Part shown: in pieces, positions 1-7,880 of the stretch
Layout of the letters: each line of letters opens with the position of its first letter
Position numbering within the stretch: the first letter of the stretch is position 1
Source of the DNA: Crocosphaera sp. UHCC 0190
Lineage (GTDB): Bacteria > Cyanobacteriota > Cyanobacteriia > Cyanobacteriales > Microcystaceae
Direction: 5' to 3'
Length of the DNA stretch: 64,000 nucleotides
NCBI RefSeq assembly: GCF_034932065.1
Contig: NZ_JAYGHP010000010.1
Location: forward strand, 1-64,000
Translations under genes and position numbers: made by a program
The notes under the pieces: generated by a model
Seen by the model: only the letters and a program-made list of their open reading frames with translations
What the model was told of the DNA's origin: nothing
The model's database searches: none

Positions 1-412
1 GGTTGAGCCGACAGATATTTTAACCCGAAACCTAGGGGCGCATCGCGTGGGCCCAAATTGCGCTGATTCCCATTATATTGGATAAGGGCGAACGCGGTTG
101 AGCCGACAGATATTTTAACCCGAAACCTAGGGGCGCATCGCGTGGGCCCAAATTGCGCTGATTCCCATTATATTGGATAAGGGCGAACGCGGTTGAGCCG
201 ACAGATATTTTAACCCGAAACCTAGGGGCGCATCGCGTGGGCCCAAATTGCGCTGATTCCCATTATATTGGATAAGGGCGAACGCGGTTGAGCCGACAGA
301 TATTTTAACCCGAAACCGTAGGGGCGCAATTTGGGCCCAAATTGCGCTGATTCCCATTATATTGGATAAGGGCGAACGCAATTCGCCCCTACAGGATATT
401 TTAACCAAAACC
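1..412. repeat. 95-bp tandem repeat array (4 copies plus a partial fifth)
   Basis: Units begin at 1, 96, 191 and 286. The first three are practically identical. The fourth differs around its centre, where the GGGGCGCATCGCG stretch becomes GGGGCGCAATTTG. A shortened fifth copy (ACAGGATATTTTAACC) runs into the leader of the next gene. The left end is cut by the window, so the real copy number is unknown. The unit contains GC-rich segments related to the GGGCGAATTGC-type palindromes scattered through cyanobacterial intergenic DNA. The period is not a multiple of three, and the reading frame that crosses it on the minus strand looks like a by-product of the repeat, not a gene. Confidence 0.93.
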
Positions 413-435
413 CAAAAACCTTTAAATAAACAACT

Positions 436-1032
436 ATGAACCAATTACAAAATTCCATTATCACCTTTGATCCCAACTATAAATATGTTCTCCATGTCGG
501 TTGTGGGCCAAAAAGAATCGAAAAACTGCATTCAACCTTTCACGGCCAAGAATGGAAAGAATTACGAGTAGATCTCAACCCGGCGGTACAACCTGATCTT
601 ATTGCTAATATTATTTCTATGCCCCAAATTCCCGATAATGCCGTTGATGCGATCTGGACATCCCACAATATAGAACATCTCTATGCCCATGAAGTTCCGA
701 TTGCTTTTAAAGAATTTTTACGCATATTGAAACCAGGGGGGTTTGTGTTAGCTACCATGCCAGACTTACAAAAAGCCGCCGCTTACATTGCCCAAGGAAA
801 ATTAGAAGAACCCATTTATCAGTCTCCTGCGGGGCCAATTTCTGCCCTAGATATTTGCTTTGGGTTTGGGGCATCTATTGCCCGTGGTAACTATTTTATG
901 GCTCATAGAACAGGTTTTACTGTGGCCACCCTGCAACAGAAGTTCATTAATTGTGGATTTGAAAACGTTAAGGTAGAGAGCAAAAATTTAGACCTTTGGG
1001 CAGTAGCGCATAAACCCCAACCAATCGTTTAA
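436..1032 (+). CDS. class I SAM-dependent methyltransferase
   Basis: This 198-residue protein has the shape of a small Methyltransf_11-type enzyme. Motif I is seen as VLHVGCGPKRI (about residues 19-29) and is followed by an acidic residue after beta-2 (VDLNP). A SHNIEHL segment and the FLRILKPGGFVLATMPDL block are typical of enzymes that modify metabolites or glycans. The ATG follows an AT-rich leader without a clear Shine-Dalgarno sequence. Its substrate cannot be read from the sequence. It stands alone, next to the tandem repeat array and convergent with fabI. Confidence 0.85.
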   Translation: MNQLQNSIITFDPNYKYVLHVGCGPKRIEKLHSTFHGQEWKELRVDLNPAVQPDLIANIISMPQIPDNAVDAIWTSHNIEHLYAHEVPIAFKEFLRILKPGGFVLATMPDLQKAAAYIAQGKLEEPIYQSPAGPISALDICFGFGASIARGNYFMAHRTGFTVATLQQKFINCGFENVKVESKNLDLWAVAHKPQPIV

Positions 1033-1048
1033 TTATTATTAATTATCT

Positions 1049-1076
1049 GTAGGGGCAAAATTCCCTTTGCCCCTAC
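1049..1076. repeat. intergenic palindrome, GTAGGGG...CCCCTAC family
   Basis: A 28-bp inverted repeat with arms GTAGGGGCAAA and TTTGCCCCTAC lies between the convergent methyltransferase and fabI genes. It can fold as a hairpin and may act as a bidirectional terminator. It belongs to the same design of palindromes found elsewhere in this window. Confidence 0.75.
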
Positions 1077-1092
1077 ATAAAAATCAAGGCTT

Positions 1093-1869
1093 TTACATTC
1101 CCATAATTTCGTAACCTGCATCCACATAAATGATTTGTCCAGTGATCCCACTAGCCAATTCACTACACAAAAAAGCGGCGGTATTTCCTACTTCTAATTG
1201 AGTTACCGTGCGTTTCAAAGGGGCCACATTTTCCACATGACGCATCATATCTAAAATGCCCCCTACCGCAGAAGAAGCTAAAGTACGAATAGGGCCCGCA
1301 GAAATACCATTCACCCGAATATTATTAGGGCCTAATTCCGCCGCTAAATAGCGCACACTCATCTCTAAACCCGCTTTAGCCACTCCCATCAAATTATAAT
1401 TAGGGATGACCTTTACGCCCCCTACATAAGTCAAAGTGACAATACTGCCCCCTGAGCTCATCAAAGGTTTAGCATATTTAGCCATATTAGCCAAAGAAAA
1501 GGTACTAATTTCCAGAGACTGACTAAAAGCTTCACGGGAAACTCCACTAAAGTCGCCCCCTAACCCTTCCTTATCTGCAAAAGCCAAACAATGGATTAAA
1601 ATATCTAACTTTCCCCAAGTATCGGCCACTGCTTGGAAAGTTTCAGCCACCTGGGCCTCATCTTGGACATTACAAGGCACAAAAATCGAGGGGTTAAGGG
1701 GTTCAACCACATCTCTGACTTTCTTTTCAAAACGTCCTTTTTCATCGGGTAAATAGGTAACACCGAGGTTAGCCCCCGCTTTATGGAGTTGTTGAGCAAT
1801 TCCCCAAGCGATCGAGCGATTATTGGCAATTCCTGTAACGAGCGCGTTCTTTCCGGTTAAATCTAACAT
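1093..1869 (-). CDS. fabI: enoyl-[acyl-carrier-protein] reductase (NADH) FabI
   Basis: Reduces trans-2-enoyl-ACP in the last step of each fatty-acid elongation cycle, in the cytoplasm. The 258-residue length is normal for FabI. The N-terminus carries the FabI form of the Rossmann glycine motif (GIANNRSIAWGIAQ, about residues 13-26). The catalytic lysine lies in YNLMGVAKAGLE, and AGPIRTLAS follows as in FabI and not in ordinary ketoreductases. Transcribed divergently from ntcA; a palindrome closes its 3' side. Start ATG at 1869. Confidence 0.97.
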   Translation of the reverse strand: MLDLTGKNALVTGIANNRSIAWGIAQQLHKAGANLGVTYLPDEKGRFEKKVRDVVEPLNPSIFVPCNVQDEAQVAETFQAVADTWGKLDILIHCLAFADKEGLGGDFSGVSREAFSQSLEISTFSLANMAKYAKPLMSSGGSIVTLTYVGGVKVIPNYNLMGVAKAGLEMSVRYLAAELGPNNIRVNGISAGPIRTLASSAVGGILDMMRHVENVAPLKRTVTQLEVGNTAAFLCSELASGITGQIIYVDAGYEIMGM

Positions 1870-2120
1870 AGTCTTCTGGACAATTGGACAAGTTTTCTAA
1901 GCATTACGCCCCCATTATGGAAGATGGGTGGCTATAATCATTGACATAACGAGGGATCTATTATCCCAATAGGAACATTGTGAAGCAAAACGTAGCAAAA
2001 ACCCTTGAAGATACGTTAAAGTGTTGTTTCTATCATGAACTTATAGCGGTGTGCAGTTGGATGAGGTACCATATACAGGTTTTAAAACCATTAACTATAA
2101 AGGTTTTACTTCTGACTTCT

Positions 2121-2148
2121 GTACGGGCGCAAGGCCTTGCGTCCCTAC
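2121..2148. repeat. intergenic palindrome GTACGGGCGCAAGG/CCTTGCGTCCCTAC
   Basis: A 28-bp imperfect inverted repeat (two mismatches) sits in the 346-bp divergent region between fabI and ntcA. The same region has a weaker AAAACC/GGTTTT hairpin near 2080-2107. I looked for a GTA-N8-TAC autoregulatory NtcA site here and saw none on either strand. Confidence 0.8.
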
Positions 2149-2215
2149 GACTTCTGCCATATCACCCCTTGGTGTTTTCAAACCCCTTATTTTTCCGGTG
2201 TTATATTAAAGTGTG

Positions 2216-2893
2216 ATGGAAATATCTGTACCACAGGATAAACCTCTAGCAGCCGTTTTTCGCCGCATTGGTGGCGGCCCCTATCCCCCTGTCGTAGAAC
2301 CCTTTGAACGGGGGAAAACGATCTTTTTCCCTGGTGATCCCGCCGAGAGAGTTTACTTTTTGCTTAAAGGTGCGGTCAAACTCTCCCGTGTCTACGAAGC
2401 AGGGGAAGAAATTACCGTGGCCTTATTGAGAGAAAATAGTGTTTTTGGGGTACTTTCCCTAATTACCGGCCAACGCTCAGATCGCTTTTATCATGCAGTG
2501 GCCTTTACCCCGGTAGAATTATTGTCTGCCCCCATTGAACAAGTAGAGCAGGCCCTAAAAAATAATCCAGATTTATCGATTTTGATGCTTCAGGGGCTGT
2601 CTTCTCGGATTTTACAAACAGAAATGATGATTGAAACCCTCGCTCACCGTGATATGGGTTCCCGTTTGGTCAGTTTTCTGTTAATTTTATGTCGGGACTT
2701 TGGTGTACCGACTCCTGAAGGGATTCGTATTGACTTAAAATTGTCTCATCAAGCGATCGCTGAGGCCATTGGATCTACCCGTGTGACTGTCACTCGTTTG
2801 TTGGGAGATTTACGTCAGGAAGAAATGATTTCTATTCATAAGAAAAAAATCACCGTTCATAATCCTGTTGTCCTTAGTCAGCAATTTACCTAA
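2216..2893 (+). CDS. ntcA: global nitrogen regulator NtcA
   Basis: CRP/FNR-family transcription factor that senses 2-oxoglutarate and activates or represses nitrogen-assimilation genes at GTA-N8-TAC sites. The N-terminal signature [16 protein letters not shown] and the effector domain with [19 protein letters not shown] are diagnostic. The C-terminal helix-turn-helix is [21 protein letters not shown] (split here as [11 protein letters not shown] and [10 protein letters not shown], about residues 172-193). The length of 225 residues is standard. A GTG immediately before the ATG (2213) would add one residue; I prefer the ATG at 2216. A predicted target of this protein lies at 29305-29318 in this window. 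Confidence 0.97.
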   Translation: MEISVPQDKPLAAVFRRIGGGPYPPVVEPFERGKTIFFPGDPAERVYFLLKGAVKLSRVYEAGEEITVALLRENSVFGVLSLITGQRSDRFYHAVAFTPVELLSAPIEQVEQALKNNPDLSILMLQGLSSRILQTEMMIETLAHRDMGSRLVSFLLILCRDFGVPTPEGIRIDLKLSHQAIAEAIGSTRVTVTRLLGDLRQEEMISIHKKKITVHNPVVLSQQFT

Positions 2894-2917
2894 CATTCTT
2901 CTCAATGTTAAAAGCGA

Positions 2918-4399
2918 ATGACCAGTGCTTATATCCTAATTGCGGCCGTTTTAATCTTAGGAGGCTTAATCGCGGCATTGGGCGATCGCTTAGGCACCAA
3001 AGTTGGCAAAGCTCGACTAACCATTGGTAATCTTCGTCCGAAACAAACGGCGATTGTTGTTACTGTCTTAACCGGAACCCTGATCGCCGCTTCTACCTTT
3101 GGGATTTTATTAACCTTTAGTAAATCTCTCAGAGAAGGATTATTTGAACTCGATGAAATTCAAAAACAATTACGGGTTGCTAAAGCTGATTTAGAACGGT
3201 TTGCCATTGATAAAAAGGATATTCAACAAAAATTACAACAAGCAAAAACGGAACAAAATACTGTCCAAAAAAAATTAAACTCAACTAACCAAAATTTTGC
3301 AAAAGCGAGAAAACAACTCAAATCTGTTTCAGATCAAGCCCTAAAATTACGGACAGATATTACAACTTTGCTTAAGGAAAAACAAGCCCTACAACAAAAT
3401 AAAATTGAACTCGATCAAGAAATTAAAAGCTTACAAGTAGAAGTCCGCAAACGAGATGAAGCACTCAAACAAGGAAAGTCTCAAATTGCTTCCCAAACCC
3501 GCATTTTAAATGAACGACAAACCCGCCTCAAAAATTTAGAAACCCGTCTCCAAAGTTTAGAGAAGCAACAAAGTACCCTCCAAACAGAAATTGATAACCG
3601 AGATACTAAAATTGTTGAACTTGATCAAGCTATTAATCAAAAAGATATTGTCCTCAAAAATAGAGAATCTCAATTAGAACAGTTAGAAAGAGAATCCGCT
3701 TATTTACAAAAACAAGTAGAAATCTTAGAACAATATTATCAAAATTATCAAGATTTAAGAGAAAGACAAATTGCCATTGTTCGTGGTCAAGTTTTAGCCA
3801 TTGGTGCAGTGCGTATTGTCGTCCCCAAAGCAGGTAATCAAGTGGTTGATGAACTCCTCAGACAAGCCAATAGAACGGCGATTCAATTAGTAGGAAAAGA
3901 GGAAATTAAACCCGATGAAAGAGTAGTCCAAATTACCCAAGCACAAGTAGAACAATTGATTAACCAATTACAAGATGGTAAAGAATATGTTGTGAGAATT
4001 ATTTCGGCGGGTAATTATGTTAAAGGGGAAAAAGAAGTGCGTGTCTTTGCTGATGTTGTTCTCAATCAAAAGATTTTTAGTGAAGGAGAAACTATTGCCA
4101 CTGTTTCCATAGATTCTTTAGCATTAACGGAAGAAAATGTGCAAAAAAGACTTGATTTATTGTTAGCTGCAACTCAATTTCGCGCTCGTCGTGCAGGAGT
4201 CATTGGTAATATTCAAGTAGGAGATGGTCGCTTAAAAACTGTTATTGATTTTATTGAAAGAATCAAACAATCTGAGGAAGGATTAGATGAACTAAAAGCA
4301 GTTACTATTGAGGATACCAAGACCCTCGGCCCTCTAAAAATAAGATTAATTGCCATTAAGAATGATGAAATTATGTTTGAAACTGAAAGTGAACCATGA
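2918..4399 (+). CDS. DUF3084 membrane-anchored coiled-coil protein
   Basis: A 493-residue conserved cyanobacterial protein of unknown function. Two hydrophobic segments (about residues 4-20 and 44-68) bracket a short basic stretch. A long coiled coil, about residues 75-285, is rich in K, Q, E and L heptads. A globular C-terminal domain (about 290-493) is the DUF3084 module. The layout suggests a membrane-tethered scaffold or structural protein. It overlaps the next gene by four bases (ATGA), so the two are translationally coupled. Confidence 0.88.
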   Translation: MTSAYILIAAVLILGGLIAALGDRLGTKVGKARLTIGNLRPKQTAIVVTVLTGTLIAASTFGILLTFSKSLREGLFELDEIQKQLRVAKADLERFAIDKKDIQQKLQQAKTEQNTVQKKLNSTNQNFAKARKQLKSVSDQALKLRTDITTLLKEKQALQQNKIELDQEIKSLQVEVRKRDEALKQGKSQIASQTRILNERQTRLKNLETRLQSLEKQQSTLQTEIDNRDTKIVELDQAINQKDIVLKNRESQLEQLERESAYLQKQVEILEQYYQNYQDLRERQIAIVRGQVLAIGAVRIVVPKAGNQVVDELLRQANRTAIQLVGKEEIKPDERVVQITQAQVEQLINQLQDGKEYVVRIISAGNYVKGEKEVRVFADVVLNQKIFSEGETIATVSIDSLALTEENVQKRLDLLLAATQFRARRAGVIGNIQVGDGRLKTVIDFIERIKQSEEGLDELKAVTIEDTKTLGPLKIRLIAIKNDEIMFETESEP

Positions 4400-4809
4400 A
4401 CAAGGAAAAATTATCAATAATCTTAGGATTTGATCCTGGCCGCGATAAATGTGGGATAGCAGTAACCGATAATCAAGGGAAACTTTATTATCATGAAGTT
4501 GTTGAATCTAACCAAGCGATGACAACTCTAAATTCTCTATCTCAACAGTTTCCCATTGAATTATTAGTTATGGGTAATCAAACCACATCTAAACATTGGA
4601 AAAAACAATTAGAACAGGAATTTTTACCCTCTATTCCGATTATTATGGTAGATGAACGCAACAGTACCCTAGAAGCCCGCGATCGCTACTGGGAAATGTA
4701 TCCCCCCAAAGGGTTAACAAGCTTAATTCCTAAAGGAATGCGGGTTCCCCCTCGTCCCGTTGATGATATTGTCGCTATTTTATTAATTGAACGATATTTA
4801 AGGAAATAA
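4396..4809 (+). CDS. RuvC/YqgF-like resolvase-fold protein
   Basis: A 137-residue protein with an RNase H-like fold of the RuvX/YqgF superfamily. The candidate catalytic acids are in ILGFDPGRDKCGIAV (Asp about residue 14), VDERNST (Glu) and PVDDIVAIL (Asp). YqgF proteins process the 5' end of pre-16S rRNA, but this is a divergent, cyanobacterial-type member always seen by me next to DUF3084 genes, so nuclease activity is inference. The start codon overlaps the DUF3084 stop codon. Confidence 0.75.
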   Translation: MNKEKLSIILGFDPGRDKCGIAVTDNQGKLYYHEVVESNQAMTTLNSLSQQFPIELLVMGNQTTSKHWKKQLEQEFLPSIPIIMVDERNSTLEARDRYWEMYPPKGLTSLIPKGMRVPPRPVDDIVAILLIERYLRK

Positions 4810-4904
4810 CTTAACACTTGTTGAGCAATTCCGCATAACTTCCCTTGAGTGACATCTATTAGTCAGTAGAAGCAAAAGACAAGACAAACTCAGAGGATAA
4901 ACCA

Positions 4905-5063
4905 ATGCAAACTAAACAAATTAAATGGAAAAAGCTGCTCTTATCTCTTCTTTTCTGGTTATTAACTGAAATCTTCCTCAACTTTATAGGTTTAGACAAC
5001 TTAGCTGACTATAGCGAATTTATTCATCACCAAAAATTCATCGCCGTTTGTAGTTTCAATTGA
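4905..5063 (+). CDS. small conserved membrane protein (52 aa)
   Basis: A short reading frame with a good ribosome-binding site (AGAGGA, 8-12 bases before the ATG). The translation starts MQTKQIKWKKLLLSLLFW and continues TEIFLNFIGLDNLADYSEF, giving a basic N-terminus, one transmembrane helix (about residues 11-30) and an acidic tail. It has the composition of a real single-span protein. I recall similar small cyanobacterial hypotheticals but cannot assign a function. Confidence 0.7.
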   Translation: MQTKQIKWKKLLLSLLFWLLTEIFLNFIGLDNLADYSEFIHHQKFIAVCSFN

Positions 5064-5170
5064 TAGTTATAAGTTTTAATTCCTTATTGTCTTTTGCTAT
5101 GATTATTAATTGCTATAATTGAACTAGGGTGTTCTTTCTCCGAAACCTAAATTAATGAGAGGTAAGAACC

Positions 5171-5371
5171 ATGAACGAAAAATGGTATTTAATGCTATCT
5201 GGTGTAATTTTTGCCTTAATTGGCTTGTTTCACCTAATCAGAATCCTCTTTCACTGGCCAGCAATTGTAGGAACCTCAAGCATTCCCTTTGCTATTTCAT
5301 TCATTGTTATTGTGGTAGCAGGGGTTTTAGCATTTTGGGCGTTCCGTCTCTCTCGAACAGTGATTTCGTAG
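5171..5371 (+). CDS. small two-helix membrane protein (66 aa)
   Basis: The ATG at 5171 is preceded by GAGAGG at a suitable distance. The protein has two hydrophobic helices (about residues 6-30 and 38-60) separated by a short loop with HWP and GTSS, and a short basic tail. Function unknown. It follows the other small membrane protein by about 110 bp and probably has its own leader. Confidence 0.75.
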   Translation: MNEKWYLMLSGVIFALIGLFHLIRILFHWPAIVGTSSIPFAISFIVIVVAGVLAFWAFRLSRTVIS

Positions 5372-5422
5372 CTTAACAAAAGGGGAGTTTAATACCACAA
5401 AACCTGATAACTCCCCTAATTT

Positions 5423-6166
5423 TCAATCTCTTGAAAAAATCGATTGCAAAAACTTAGTAATTTCTCCCCAAGCTAAATCTGTTGCTACCGGATCAAATCG
5501 ATAACCATCATCTCTCATAAAGGTATGATTCGCTTTATAGGTTATCACTTGATGAGAGACATTAGTTTGTTTGAGAGACTCTATAATTAATTGTCTTCCT
5601 TCTTCGGGAACATGGGGGTCTTCTGTGCCAAAAATCAATAGAACTTGCCCTTTAATTTCACTCATTTTTGCTAAAGAATTTGCTTTTTCTCGTCCCAATT
5701 TACCATTATGAATTCCGGTGGGATAAACACAGACACTTGCTTTTATTTCAGGATTAAATGCCGCCCGAAATGCCAAATGTCCCCCAATACAAAAGCCCAT
5801 CGTTCCAATTTTTTCAGAGATAACATTTTCCTGTTGACTGAGAAAATCAATCACAGCATTAGCATCTTGATCAAACTCTGATAATGCAGTTTTTCTAGCT
5901 GCTTCATTCCCTTGAATTCGTCCTAAATCATTAGGTTCAATAACTGTTCCTATTGGTAATAAACGATGGTAAATTTCAGGGACAGCTACTACATATCCAT
6001 ATCCCGCTAAATGATCCGCTAATCTGGTAATTGGAGTACCTAATTGATAGATATCTGAATAGAATAAAATCCCTGGATATTGACCCGTATTATCAGGACT
6101 GGCCATGTAGATTCTCATGGCGTTATCATCCACAATAATGCTAGTATTTTGTCGTTTTATCTGCAT
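5423..6166 (-). CDS. dienelactone hydrolase family protein
   Basis: An alpha/beta hydrolase of 247 residues. The nucleophile motif GFCIGGH (Cys about residue 126) has cysteine in place of serine, as in dienelactone hydrolases. The acid is in FGTEDPHVP and the histidine in KANHTFMRDD. The real substrate is unknown; in cyanobacteria these enzymes are not tied to chloroaromatic degradation. It lies only six bases downstream of the second dynamin gene and is probably co-transcribed with it. Confidence 0.88.
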   Translation of the reverse strand: MQIKRQNTSIIVDDNAMRIYMASPDNTGQYPGILFYSDIYQLGTPITRLADHLAGYGYVVAVPEIYHRLLPIGTVIEPNDLGRIQGNEAARKTALSEFDQDANAVIDFLSQQENVISEKIGTMGFCIGGHLAFRAAFNPEIKASVCVYPTGIHNGKLGREKANSLAKMSEIKGQVLLIFGTEDPHVPEEGRQLIIESLKQTNVSHQVITYKANHTFMRDDGYRFDPVATDLAWGEITKFLQSIFSRD

Positions 6167-6172
6167 AAAATT

Positions 6173-7825
6173 TTATTTTTCACTATTAAAATATGGTTGA
6201 TCAAGCATAGCCAAAACATCATTTAATAATTGTAATTGATGAGACAGTTGAGTCATTTCTACAGATTCTTTATTTTCAGTCAAGATCATAATTTTTTCTG
6301 CTTGCTGTTCATATTGACGTAAGCTTAAAAATGCTTGTTCACTAAAACGAGTTAAATACTCTTTTGCTATTTCATTATAACTTATTTTATCATGAGAATT
6401 CTGTTGAGATTCTTTTTGTTCTGTTTTAGTTGTTGTTTTATTCAATAAATAACTTGCACCCCCTAAAACTGCTGCCCCCACTGGCCCACCTAATACCCAA
6501 CCAATTCCTGTGGGGACACCAACGGCAGCAATATCATCAATATCTATAGATTTTTTTTGTACCTTTTCTATTGCTGGTGGTGACATTTTTGGCATTTCAG
6601 GAAAACTAATTATTAAAGGGTTTAAGGGTTGGTGTTCAAAAAATTCACAGGCTTTATCAACCCATTCCATAATCATAGTTTTATAAGCTAAAATCTTGCT
6701 TTCAAACTCATTCTGGTGCCACTGTTTAAAGTTTCTTTTTTCTAAAGCGAGGGACATTTCTGTTTGATAATTAGTTAATATTTTGGGTAAATATAGCCAA
6801 CTTTCAAACTCAGATAGACTACGTTGAAATCCTTGTTTAATAATTTTGATAGCTTTTTTTTGAATCTCTATTTTTTGCTGCTCTTTCTCTAATTTTTTAG
6901 TAAATATTTGTTGTTTATCTTCCGTTATGATCTTTAGTTGATTACGAATTTCTACAAGACGAGAAATGCGGAAAGATAAACTTTCTTTTTGAGTTGTGAC
7001 AATACTTTGTAAAGCTGATTCAAAAATTGATAATCCCGTAGTTTGTGCAGCAGAATTATCTCCTTTTAATCTTGCTCTTAAAGCAGGTAAAGCATCAACG
7101 CGATATAAATTACTGATTCCAGGGGGCAAATTTACGCGAAAATTTTCAGCCACAAAACGAAGACGATGATACACTTCTTTTTGGTCTTCAGACTCTAATA
7201 AATTGAGAAAATTAACAACTAAAACAACACTATTAATTCCTCTATTTAGTAACCAATCTCTAAAATTTTCTCTTTCTCCTAATGTCATTAATTTACGACC
7301 ATCAACCACTTGAATGATTAAATCTGCTGTTAATAGTTTATCTTTGACTAAATTATCTTGTTCTTCTCGATCATTTGTTCCAGGTAAATCTATAAATTCT
7401 ACCCCCATTTTTAATAAGGGATGCTCACAATAAACCTCAACAGACTTTACATCATCCCTCATATATCTTTGATCATTAAGAATGGCATATTTTTTGAGAA
7501 TGTCTGTACCTTCTTCACAGATTATTGTGCCATCTATTAAGGTTATTTTTGTTGATAATTTTTCCCCATATTTAACATAAATTGCTGCTCCCGTAGTAGG
7601 AATTAAATCAATGGGTAAAGTTTTATTCCCTAATAAAGCATTCAGTAAGGTGGATTTTCCATAATTAAATGGGCCAAAAACAGCGATACGAAATGTGGGA
7701 TTTTCTAGATAATTACACAAAGATATAATATCTTTTTTTAGCTGAGAAGTTTCTTCAATCTCTAAAATATCCAGGGCTTTTTTAAAGGCATTACTAACTT
7801 GTAGAAAATTTTTAGATTGTTCCAT
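6173..7825 (-). CDS. dynamin-family GTPase
   Basis: A 550-residue large GTPase. The P-loop is FGPFNYGKSTLLNALLG (about residues 50-66), switch II is DLPGTND, and a lysine-rich coiled coil follows at about 290-360. A glycine-rich hydrophobic hairpin (VPTGIGWVLGGPVGAAVLG, about 442-462) could insert into membrane as the paddle does in bacterial dynamins. It is shorter than the upstream BDLP and only distantly similar, so a paralogous partner is likely. Role in membrane fusion, fission or maintenance is inferred from the family. Confidence 0.85.
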   Translation of the reverse strand: MEQSKNFLQVSNAFKKALDILEIEETSQLKKDIISLCNYLENPTFRIAVFGPFNYGKSTLLNALLGNKTLPIDLIPTTGAAIYVKYGEKLSTKITLIDGTIICEEGTDILKKYAILNDQRYMRDDVKSVEVYCEHPLLKMGVEFIDLPGTNDREEQDNLVKDKLLTADLIIQVVDGRKLMTLGERENFRDWLLNRGINSVVLVVNFLNLLESEDQKEVYHRLRFVAENFRVNLPPGISNLYRVDALPALRARLKGDNSAAQTTGLSIFESALQSIVTTQKESLSFRISRLVEIRNQLKIITEDKQQIFTKKLEKEQQKIEIQKKAIKIIKQGFQRSLSEFESWLYLPKILTNYQTEMSLALEKRNFKQWHQNEFESKILAYKTMIMEWVDKACEFFEHQPLNPLIISFPEMPKMSPPAIEKVQKKSIDIDDIAAVGVPTGIGWVLGGPVGAAVLGGASYLLNKTTTKTEQKESQQNSHDKISYNEIAKEYLTRFSEQAFLSLRQYEQQAEKIMILTENKESVEMTQLSHQLQLLNDVLAMLDQPYFNSEK

Positions 7826-7844
7826 TTTTATTACTCATAATCCT

Positions 7845-7869
7845 GTAGGGTGGGCATTGCCCACCTTAC
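7845..7869. repeat. intergenic palindrome, GGTGGGCATTGCCCACC family
   Basis: A 25-bp palindrome with arms GTAGGGTGGGCA and TGCCCACCTTAC lies in the 55-bp gap between the two dynamin genes. Related copies occur at 12015-12039, 14501-14524 and 23235-23258. Confidence 0.88.
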
Positions 7870-7880
7870 GTTTATTATCA

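Noticed and set aside
1-412. CRISPR array
   Set aside because: The 95-bp units are continuous repeats with no unique spacers and there are no cas genes.
127-444. 105-codon open frame on the minus strand through the 95-bp repeats
   Set aside because: It consists of repeat units read in shifting frames and has no family-like features; it is a by-product of the repeat.
1870-2215. NtcA autoregulatory site upstream of ntcA
   Set aside because: No GTA-N8-TAC match was found on either strand; the nearest strings fail at the TAC half.
1980-2216. 78-codon open frame upstream of ntcA
   Set aside because: It runs through an intergenic palindrome, has no ribosome-binding site and no protein-like composition.
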